Below, one piece after another: positions 1 to 4,678 of a stretch of 7,782 bases of DNA (position 1 is its first letter; each line of letters starts with the position of its first letter). Source of the stretch: Bacillota bacterium (GTDB lineage Bacteria > Bacillota > Clostridia > Peptostreptococcales > Anaerovoracaceae); assembly GCA_017936025.1 (NCBI GenBank), contig JAGBGL010000096.1:1-7782 (forward strand). The letters are read 5' to 3'. A program made the translations under genes and the position numbers. The notes beneath the pieces were generated by a model. The model saw only the letters and a program-made list of their open reading frames with translations, was not told the origin of the DNA and ran no database searches.

Positions 1-177
1 AAGGATGTTGTTGCCGAGTTTGATTATTCTCAGGCGACAATTTCCCAACATCTGAAAAAGCTGGTCGAGTCCGGCCTTATCCAGGTAAAGAAAAAAGAAA
101 AGTTTTCTTATTATTATGCGAACATGGGTGCACTGGCAATGTATCTGTCAGCAACAAGAAAATTCGGACAGATTTAA
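1..177 (+). CDS. ArsR-like winged-helix transcriptional regulator, C-terminal part
   Basis: The reading frame is open from the first base to a TAA at 175-177, giving the last 58 residues of a protein whose 5' end lies outside the window. It holds the recognition helix and wing of a winged-helix DNA-binding domain: the segment SQATISQHLKKLVESGLI is a typical ArsR/SmtB recognition helix, and the basic, aromatic stretch KKKEKFSYYYAN is the beta wing. The family consists of small dimeric repressors, many of them responding to metals or redox signals. The residues that would show the inducer are not in the visible part, so the effector is unknown. It ends just before a strong hairpin terminator and is therefore the last gene of its unit. 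The family call is fairly safe; a related small winged-helix family is the alternative. Confidence 0.8.
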   Translation, partial: KDVVAEFDYSQATISQHLKKLVESGLIQVKKKEKFSYYYANMGALAMYLSATRKFGQI

Positions 178-183
178 AACGAA

Positions 184-217
184 GAAAAGCGGACGCTACA
201 GCGTCCGCTTATTTTTT
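184..217. terminator. Bidirectional intrinsic terminator between convergent genes
   Basis: A perfect 10-bp stem (AAGCGGACGC at 187-196, GCGTCCGCTT at 201-210) with a 4-base loop is followed on the + strand by a T run (212-217) and preceded by an A-rich stretch, which reads as a T-rich tail on the minus strand. It lies between the stop of the ArsR-like gene (177) and the stop of the HD-domain gene (216-218), so it can end transcription from both sides. Confidence 0.9.
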
Positions 218-698
218 ATCCGTTATATTTATCGCCCAGCATATCTCTGAGTCTCTGTTTCTGTTCTTCCCTCGGCATCTCGTATCCGTACTGGTGGAAG
301 TCCAGGCAGTCTGCGTCTTTCACGATTTCTTCCAGCGGGCTTCCCACCTCACTTTTTTTACTGTGATTCTTTACAGCGATCCCGATCTGCTGTACTTCAT
401 CTTCTGCAAACAGCCCTGTTCTTCTCAGGAACTCCATAGCCGGCCCATAACCCACTTCCGCATGATCTGTCTGCTTGCCTGTAATGATGCGTCCGTAGTC
501 GTGCAGTGCACATGCCGCTGCCGCCAGCTCAGGATCCACTCCTCGCTTTTCCCCCATCAGATATCCTATCCTCGCACAGCTTGCTATGTGCAGTCTTTCA
601 AAATTCGTCGGATAATCCTTTTCCTCTTCGGGAATGATGTTTTCAAATTTATCGATTTCACCCAGCAGGGCAAACAGCATTTTTTCTATCCTTCTCAT
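216..698 (-). CDS. HD-domain metal-dependent phosphohydrolase
   Basis: This 160-residue protein carries the HD superfamily signature: H37, the doublet H66-D67 in ALHDYGR, H112 in NHSKK and D130 in DADCLD. Further possible ligands are D78 and H79. Members are cytoplasmic metal-dependent phosphohydrolases acting on nucleotides or other phosphate esters; the substrate here cannot be read from the sequence. It is a single domain with no partner domain and no membrane segment. The start at 698 is supported by an AGGAG motif 7 bases upstream that overlaps the region just after the rlmH stop. It is the last gene of a three-gene minus-strand operon with a WalJ-like protein and RlmH, with a 9-base gap to rlmH, so translational coupling is likely. 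The link to ribosome modification is context only. Confidence 0.88.
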   Translation of the reverse strand: MRRIEKMLFALLGEIDKFENIIPEEEKDYPTNFERLHIASCARIGYLMGEKRGVDPELAAAACALHDYGRIITGKQTDHAEVGYGPAMEFLRRTGLFAEDEVQQIGIAVKNHSKKSEVGSPLEEIVKDADCLDFHQYGYEMPREEQKQRLRDMLGDKYNG

Positions 699-707
699 TT
701 GTCTCTC

Positions 708-1187
708 CTATTTATGATATGGTTCGCCTTTGATAATGCGGTAACTGCGGTATATCTGCTCCAGCAGTATGACCCTCATCAGCTGATGCGGGAAGGTCAT
801 CTTTGAGAAACTCAGGGCATAGTTGGATCTCTTCAGAACTTCTTTTCCAAGCCCGATTGATCCCCCTATCACAAAAGCAATGTCGCTCTTGCCCTGTACT
901 CCCAGTTTTTCTATCGTGGAAGCCAGTTCTTCCGAGCTGAGCATTTTGCCCCCGATTTCCAGAGTGATGACATACATATCATCTTTGATGTGCTTCATTA
1001 TGCGTTCAGCCTCTTTGTCGCGAATCGCTTCCTCTACCACTTCGCTGGCATTGTCAGGAGTCTTCTCATCGGCGACTTCTATGATGTCCAGCTTGCAGTA
1101 TTTAGTCAGGCGTTTGCTGTATTCGGCAATTGCATCTTTCAGATATTTTTCTTTGATTTTTCCTACTGTTATAATTGTTATTTTCAT
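708..1187 (-). CDS. rlmH: 23S rRNA (pseudouridine1915-N3)-methyltransferase RlmH
   Basis: RlmH is a SPOUT-class methyltransferase that uses S-adenosylmethionine to methylate N3 of pseudouridine 1915 in helix 69 of 23S rRNA, acting on assembled 70S ribosomes. The 159-residue length fits the family (about 155-160). Diagnostic segments are the N-terminal MKITIITVGKIKEKYL, the SAM-binding knot loop FVIGGSIGLG, and the highly conserved C-terminal block FPHQLMRVILLEQIYRSYRI ending in PYHK. The ATG at 1187 follows a GAGGT site with 7-base spacing, and that site overlaps the last codons of the upstream metallo-hydrolase gene, so the two are probably translationally coupled. In many Firmicutes rlmH also lies close to walJ/yycJ, which supports both calls. 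The protein is intact and ordinary. Confidence 0.97.
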   Translation of the reverse strand: MKITIITVGKIKEKYLKDAIAEYSKRLTKYCKLDIIEVADEKTPDNASEVVEEAIRDKEAERIMKHIKDDMYVITLEIGGKMLSSEELASTIEKLGVQGKSDIAFVIGGSIGLGKEVLKRSNYALSFSKMTFPHQLMRVILLEQIYRSYRIIKGEPYHK

Positions 1188-1189
1188 TA

Positions 1190-1984
1190 TTATACCTCGT
1201 AGATCCTGCTGACTGTGTCGCGGCGGATCACTTCCATCTGAAGCTGATTACCTATGTATATATCTTCTTCGTGCAGGATATTCGTTATTGTCATTCTAGC
1301 CAGTTCCGGCTCGTTGTTCTGCTGACTGAGATGTCCCAGAAGGATTCGGCGTGCTTTATCTTTTGCTCCCATCAGTTTGCAGATACATTTTGCAGCTGTC
1401 ACATTAGACAGGTGTCCGAACTCACCTAGAATACGGCGCTTTGTCTTGTAAGGATAGCTGCACATCTGCAGAACTTCCACCTCGTGATTGGCCTCCAGCA
1501 CAAGAAGGTCTGCATCAACAATTTCCTCAAAAATTTCTTTTGTGATGCATCCAGAGTCTGTAACGATACTCAGCTGTCTGCCATCTGCGTAGAAAGAGTA
1601 CCCCACAGGATCCGCTGCATCATGGGACAGAGGAAAAGTCTTGACCGTTATGTCTCCGATCTTAAATTCGTCCCCGGTATTGAAGTATTCCTTTTTTTCT
1701 TCTGCAACCTTTTTATTAATGTTCGACCAGGTCGCCTCGTTCGCGTATGCCTTGGCATTGACTGCTTTTTTCGTTACAACAGGCAGGCTCTGCACATGGT
1801 CTATATGTTCGTGAGTTACAAGAACCGCCTTCACATTTTCAAGCGGAGTGTCCGTGTACTCAAGTCCTTCAAATATTCTTTTTCCGCTGATTCCCACATC
1901 TACAAGAATGGCCGTTTCGCCGCATCGCACCAGATAGCAGTTGCCGCTGCTGCCGCTGGCCAGGGAACAAAAATTCAATGGCAT
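1190..1984 (-). CDS. WalJ/YycJ-like MBL-fold metallo-hydrolase
   Basis: A metallo-beta-lactamase-fold hydrolase of 264 residues with this start. The N-terminal LNFCSLASGSSGN is typical of the YycJ/WalJ (VicX) family. The metal-binding HxHxDH motif (HEHIDH) is at residues 58-63, and further probable ligands lie in SHDAADP, VTDSG and GHLS. Family members occur beside the WalRK two-component system in Firmicutes and have been linked to cell-wall/division control and, in some species, to DNA exonuclease activity; the substrate is not readable here. I chose the ATG at 1984 because a GAGG site lies 6 bases upstream and the protein then begins as homologues do. An in-frame ATG at 1996 would add four residues but has a poor ribosome site. 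It is the first gene of the operon, with rlmH starting 2 bases after its stop. No walR/walK genes are in the window. Confidence 0.9.
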   Translation of the reverse strand: MPLNFCSLASGSSGNCYLVRCGETAILVDVGISGKRIFEGLEYTDTPLENVKAVLVTHEHIDHVQSLPVVTKKAVNAKAYANEATWSNINKKVAEEKKEYFNTGDEFKIGDITVKTFPLSHDAADPVGYSFYADGRQLSIVTDSGCITKEIFEEIVDADLLVLEANHEVEVLQMCSYPYKTKRRILGEFGHLSNVTAAKCICKLMGAKDKARRILLGHLSQQNNEPELARMTITNILHEEDIYIGNQLQMEVIRRDTVSRIYEV

Positions 1985-2018
1985 AGTTGTCCTCATTTCT
2001 TCAAAAGTATTACACTTT

Positions 2019-2047
2019 AGAATACATTATTTTGAGGACTGCGTCAA
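2019..2047 (-). promoter_or_regulatory. Sigma-A promoter of the walJ-like/rlmH/HD operon
   Basis: Read on the minus strand, TTGACG (2047-2042) and TATTCT (2024-2019) are separated by exactly 17 bases. The -35 box matches the consensus at five of six positions and the -10 at four. Initiation would fall near 2012, leaving a leader of roughly 28 bases before the chosen ATG at 1984. Confidence 0.65.
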
Positions 2048-2096
2048 ACAGTGGCTTGCATCCCGGATCCATATGTTTTGGGTTTGTGAATGTGCT

Positions 2097-2254
2097 GTAA
2101 CCATTACCAGTGGTTTGTTTTAAAGTTTACCGAAGTGCGTAATCCAGCCCCTATATTTGAGGAAAAGATTACTGTCCGGTCACCAAATTCGATGTCGTGA
2201 GCTTTGGTTGCCGGAATTGGTAACCACCAGTTGCTTCCGCTATAAATGGTCACG
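2097..2254. repeat. GGTTAC/GTAACC repeat island 1
   Basis: The spacer from 2048 to 2265 has no gene I can support. It carries a loose cluster of one motif in both orientations: GTAACC at 2097-2102, GGTCACC at 2178-2184, GGTTGCC at 2206-2212, GGTAACC at 2219-2225 and GGTCACG at 2248-2254, plus weaker relatives such as ATTACC (2103-2108). The pair at 2176-2187 and 2203-2214 forms a hairpin with 10 of 12 positions matching. This is the most degenerate of three such islands in the window. Confidence 0.6.
2176..2214. repeat. Imperfect inverted repeat in island 1
   Basis: CCGGTCACCAAA (2176-2187) and TTTGGTTGCCGG (2203-2214) are inverted copies with two mismatches next to each other, around a 15-base loop. 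It lies about 50 bases downstream of the stop of the minus-strand nuclease-like gene. It could act as a weak terminator for that gene, but the T tract after it on the minus strand is poor (AATCTTTTCC). It shares the GGTNACC core with the other islands. Confidence 0.5.
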
Positions 2255-2265
2255 CACATCTCCCA

Positions 2266-3054
2266 TCATTTAAAATACGGCAGAATATAATTCTCTATAA
2301 TATGGTAGATAAATGCGCTGTCGCAGCCGCCATCAAGATCATCCTGTGTGAGTATGAGATTTTTTCCTATCACAAACCCGCCCTGCTGGTAAGCATTTAA
2401 TTTTCGGGCTGTATCTTCACAGTATCCCAATTTTGACAGCAGCCCCAATTGTTCCCATATGATTTTTCTGCCGTCCGGCAATCGTATTGTAAAGTCCGGA
2501 TAGAAATACTCTCCCGATCCGTCAGGATGATAGAACTTTTCTTCATACCGGAACGGAATGCCATAATGCCACAGAGCATTCGCAACCAACGCCTCTGATT
2601 TGGACCTTACCATGATACCGCATGCAGTGCCGTGAATATGTGCCTTAGGGTCAAATGGTGCCTTTTCATAACCAGCTTCCAAAGAGTTCTCTTTCCGAAG
2701 CACCTCCCTGCATTTCTCCGGAAGCAAATCCACAGTAAGCGGACAATATGCAGAAAGAACCTTCTCCATAGCAGATATATTCGTTTCATATATTTTTCTC
2801 AATTTTTTGTTTGCAGCTTTTATCGACAGCCTCTTTATCAGTTTCACATCCCCCGTGATGTTTTTATGTCTGGTTTTCCACCCCTCTTTCGTCTTTCTTT
2901 TAACCACCTGATAATATAACGCATGATTCTTCATCGGCCTCACAAACAAATACCCTGCTGGAGGATACCGGTCATCATCCATGCATTTTTCCAGAAGCTT
3001 CTTCTGATAGCCCAATTCATTGTTCAGTGATTCATAAAACGAATCCATGTACAT
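2266..3054 (-). CDS. PD-(D/E)XK nuclease-like protein of unknown function
   Basis: A 262-residue soluble protein in two parts. Residues 1-130 are largely charged and helical. Residues about 145-240 resemble the PD-(D/E)XK nuclease fold: E154 in VRSKSEALVANAL, the P186-D187 pair in FYPDFTIRLPDG, then W200-E201 in IIWEQLG. The usual catalytic Lys after the second acidic residue is not obvious, so activity is uncertain. The layout (RSKSE, YPDF, WExxG, then a helix with Y/G and a NLILT strand) recalls a family common in gut Clostridia that is mostly annotated hypothetical. The ATG at 3054 follows an AGGGGTGA site; M3 (3048) is a possible alternative. It is a single-gene unit with a consensus promoter, lying between two arrays of GGTTAC repeats. 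No methyltransferase or transposase accompanies it. A role in DNA processing is inference. Confidence 0.72.
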   Translation of the reverse strand: MYMDSFYESLNNELGYQKKLLEKCMDDDRYPPAGYLFVRPMKNHALYYQVVKRKTKEGWKTRHKNITGDVKLIKRLSIKAANKKLRKIYETNISAMEKVLSAYCPLTVDLLPEKCREVLRKENSLEAGYEKAPFDPKAHIHGTACGIMVRSKSEALVANALWHYGIPFRYEEKFYHPDGSGEYFYPDFTIRLPDGRKIIWEQLGLLSKLGYCEDTARKLNAYQQGGFVIGKNLILTQDDLDGGCDSAFIYHIIENYILPYFK

Positions 3055-3090
3055 ATCCCCTCACCCCTTTTTAATTGTAAATATATGGTA

Positions 3091-3118
3091 ATTATACGCA
3101 ACCCTGTCGTTTTGTCAA
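3091..3118 (-). promoter_or_regulatory. Consensus sigma-A promoter of the nuclease-like gene
   Basis: On the minus strand, TTGACA (3118-3113) and TATAAT (3096-3091) are both perfect consensus hexamers, 16 bases apart. The predicted start near 3084 leaves a leader of about 30 bases carrying the AGGGGTGA ribosome site. Two perfect boxes suggest a strong promoter, unusual for an isolated gene of this kind unless it is repressed or the product is needed constantly. Confidence 0.88.
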
Positions 3119-3180
3119 CCATATTTTGGAAATTCACAGTATTTCTTTGCGCCGTTACCAATCTTTTGTATTTTTGTAAT

Positions 3181-3200
3181 GGTTACGTAATTGCGTAACC
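3181..3200. repeat. 20-bp inverted repeat GGTTAC-N8-GTAACC
   Basis: Arms GGTTACG and CGTAACC are perfect inverted 7-mers around TAATTG. The inner AATT is also self-complementary, so 18 of 20 positions obey the symmetry. The same GGTTAC-N8-GTAACC architecture recurs at 6461-6480. Confidence 0.75.
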
Positions 3201-3216
3201 ACCGCCCAGCAAACGT

Positions 3217-3255
3217 CATTTGGTTACGGGATCCTCTTCTACCGGTAACCAAATG
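3217..3255. repeat. Perfect 11-bp inverted repeat in island 2
   Basis: CATTTGGTTAC (3217-3227) is the exact reverse complement of GTAACCAAATG (3245-3255), with a 17-base loop. The match can be extended outward through ACGT (3213-3216) and ACGT (3257-3260) with a single bulged base. It is the strongest hairpin of the array and is not followed by a T run on either strand, so it is not a typical terminator. Confidence 0.8.
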
Positions 3256-3320
3256 CACGTCAAAACAATTTGGTTGCTGAAACTGGTAACCAATACCTTG
3301 CCGCGGCCTATTTGGTTACG

Positions 3321-3392
3321 CGCAGCAGCAGAAACACGCGCAGCAGCAGAAACACGCGCAGCAGCAGAAACACGTGCAGCAGCAAAGGCATC
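3321..3392. repeat. 18-bp tandem repeat, three perfect copies and a decayed fourth
   Basis: The unit CGCAGCAGCAGAAACACG occurs exactly at 3321-3338, 3339-3356 and 3357-3374, and a diverged copy follows at 3375-3392. It begins directly after the last GGTTACG of island 2. Because 18 is a multiple of three, the array stays open in the frame of the downstream gene and would read AAAETR per unit. I regard it as non-coding, since the promoter and ribosome site of that gene lie downstream of it. Confidence 0.9.
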
Positions 3393-3428
3393 TCAAACAA
3401 CTAATGCGCATCAAACACGAATAATTTG

Positions 3429-3437
3429 TGGTATAAT
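3429..3437 (+). promoter_or_regulatory. Extended -10 promoter of the DUF362 gene
   Basis: TGGTATAAT is a perfect -10 hexamer (3432-3437) with the extended TGn element. No good -35 box is found at the right distance, which is usual for extended -10 promoters. Initiation near 3444 would give a leader of about 16 bases, just enough for the ribosome site. Confidence 0.65.
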
Positions 3438-3459
3438 ACCCCCAGAGGAGGGAAACCCC

Positions 3460-4626
3460 ATGAAATCAAAAGTAGCAATCATAGAATGTAAAACTTACGA
3501 TCAGGCAGAGGTGAGACAGGCTGTCCTAAAAGCGGTCGAGCTGCTTGGCGGTTGGCAGGCTTTCGTGCAGCCCAGTGAAGAAATCATTTTGAAACCTAAT
3601 CTGCTGACAAAATGCGCGCCTGAAAAAGCATGTACAACACATCCTGCAGTTTTCAGGGCAGTGGGACAGCTGATGCAGGAAGCGGGATACCGTAATCTGA
3701 AATTCGGCGACTCTCCGGGTCCGAGTCTTGCCGGGGTTGCTGCTGTGGCAGACGGATGCGGCATCCTGAAGGAAGCACAGGAATTAAATATTCCTCTGGC
3801 AGACTTCGAACACGGAAGCAAAGTTGAATTCCCGGAAGGCCGTACTGCAAAAGAATTCATTATCTGCGATGGAGTACTGAAGGCAGATGCTATTATTAAT
3901 ATATGTAAAATGAAAACTCATCAGCTGGAGAGAATAACAGGGGCAGTGAAAAACACCTTCGGATGCGTGCATGGTGTCAACAAAGGTGCTGCTCATGCAG
4001 TATACCCGAATGCAGATGTTTTCGGCCAGATGATAGGCGATCTGAATGCCTTTATCAAACCAAGACTTCATATAATGGATGGTATAGTTGCGATGGAAGG
4101 AAACGGACCTCAGTCAGGCGATCCGGTAGCAATGAATGTTATTCTGGCTTCCAGTGACCCTGTAGCAATTGATAGCATCTTCTGCAGACTTGTTCATCTT
4201 GAACCGGCTCTGGTAGCGACAAATGTTCACGGACAGAACAGCGGTGCAGGCACGATGAGCGAAATAGAAATCATTACAGAAGACGGCATTATGACTATAT
4301 CTGAGGCTGTGGCAATGTGGGGCAATCCGGAGTTCAAGGTCGAAAGACAGAAAGAATATAAAGGCCGGATCAATATGATAAAATTCATACAGCCTCTTCT
4401 GGATAAAAAGCCGTACGTTATAAAGGATAAATGCGTCAGCTGCGGTATATGCATAGAAGCATGTCCTCTGGACCCGAAGGCGATCTTTTTCAAAAACGGC
4501 AAGCCGGCATATAACCACAGAAAATGCATCAAATGCTATTGCTGTCAGGAAATGTGTCCGAAAAAAGCCATTGATGTGAAGACAACAAAGCTGGCAAATC
4601 TGCTGAACCGGCAGTGGAAAATTTAA
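3460..4626 (+). CDS. DUF362 domain protein with two C-terminal 4Fe-4S motifs
   Basis: A 388-residue cytoplasmic protein. Residues about 1-300 form a DUF362 domain (KPNLL and KTHQLERITGAVKN are recognisable stretches). Residues 325-366 form a bacterial ferredoxin-type domain with two CxxCxxCxxxCP motifs: C325, C328, C331, C335 and C356, C359, C362, C366; an extra C361 sits in the second. DUF362/ferredoxin proteins are widespread in anaerobes and their reaction is not established; electron transfer through the clusters is the reasonable inference. The start at 3460 follows AGGAGG (3446-3451) with 8-base spacing and lies just downstream of a TATAAT box. The frame stays open upstream to a TTG at 3220, but that extension only translates repeats and has no ribosome site. 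A cysteine desulfurase-family gene follows 49 bases later with no terminator between, suggesting an operon. Confidence 0.92.
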   Translation: MKSKVAIIECKTYDQAEVRQAVLKAVELLGGWQAFVQPSEEIILKPNLLTKCAPEKACTTHPAVFRAVGQLMQEAGYRNLKFGDSPGPSLAGVAAVADGCGILKEAQELNIPLADFEHGSKVEFPEGRTAKEFIICDGVLKADAIINICKMKTHQLERITGAVKNTFGCVHGVNKGAAHAVYPNADVFGQMIGDLNAFIKPRLHIMDGIVAMEGNGPQSGDPVAMNVILASSDPVAIDSIFCRLVHLEPALVATNVHGQNSGAGTMSEIEIITEDGIMTISEAVAMWGNPEFKVERQKEYKGRINMIKFIQPLLDKKPYVIKDKCVSCGICIEACPLDPKAIFFKNGKPAYNHRKCIKCYCCQEMCPKKAIDVKTTKLANLLNRQWKI

Positions 4627-4640
4627 TAACAAAAATCAGA

Positions 4641-4678
4641 CATGGCACATACTCTGAAATGAAGGAGGATGTGCCATG
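4641..4678 (+). promoter_or_regulatory. Hairpin holding the start codon of the cysteine desulfurase gene
   Basis: CATGGCACAT (4641-4650) and ATGTGCCATG (4669-4678) are perfect inverted 10-mers with an 18-base loop. The right arm ends in the ATG at 4676-4678, and the Shine-Dalgarno AAGGAGG (4662-4668) sits at the 3' edge of the loop. In the mRNA the initiation codon would be paired while the ribosome site stays exposed. There is no T run after it, so it is not a terminator. A translation switch, or coupling to ribosomes from the upstream gene, is inferred. Confidence 0.65.

Larger units (their letters stand above)
3154..3320. repeat. GGTTAC/GTAACC repeat island 2
   Basis: The 405-base spacer between the divergent genes (3055-3459) contains, besides the two promoters, a dense array of GGTTAC (3181, 3222, 3314) and GTAACC (3195, 3245, 3286), plus GTTACC at 3154 and GGTTGC at 3272. 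Consecutive copies alternate in orientation and form three hairpins: 3181-3200, 3217-3255 and 3270-3293. Flanks are often T/A rich (ATTTGGTTAC, GTAACCAAAT). GGTAACC occurs in full at 3244-3250 and 3285-3291. I see no gene here. Confidence 0.75.

Noticed and set aside
2176..2265. Intrinsic terminator for the nuclease-like gene
   Set aside because: The only hairpin downstream of its stop belongs to repeat island 1, is imperfect and is not followed by a convincing T run, so I did not call a terminator.
2097..3186. Insertion sequence or integrated element carrying the nuclease-like gene
   Set aside because: No transposase, integrase, long terminal inverted repeats or target duplications are visible. 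The 11-bp inverted pair is short and consists mostly of the common repeat motif, so it is reported as an observation only.
3154..3392. Possible CRISPR array in the repeat-rich spacer
   Set aside because: Repeats are 6-11 bp in both orientations with uneven spacing, and the 18-bp units are directly adjacent without spacers. No cas genes are present.
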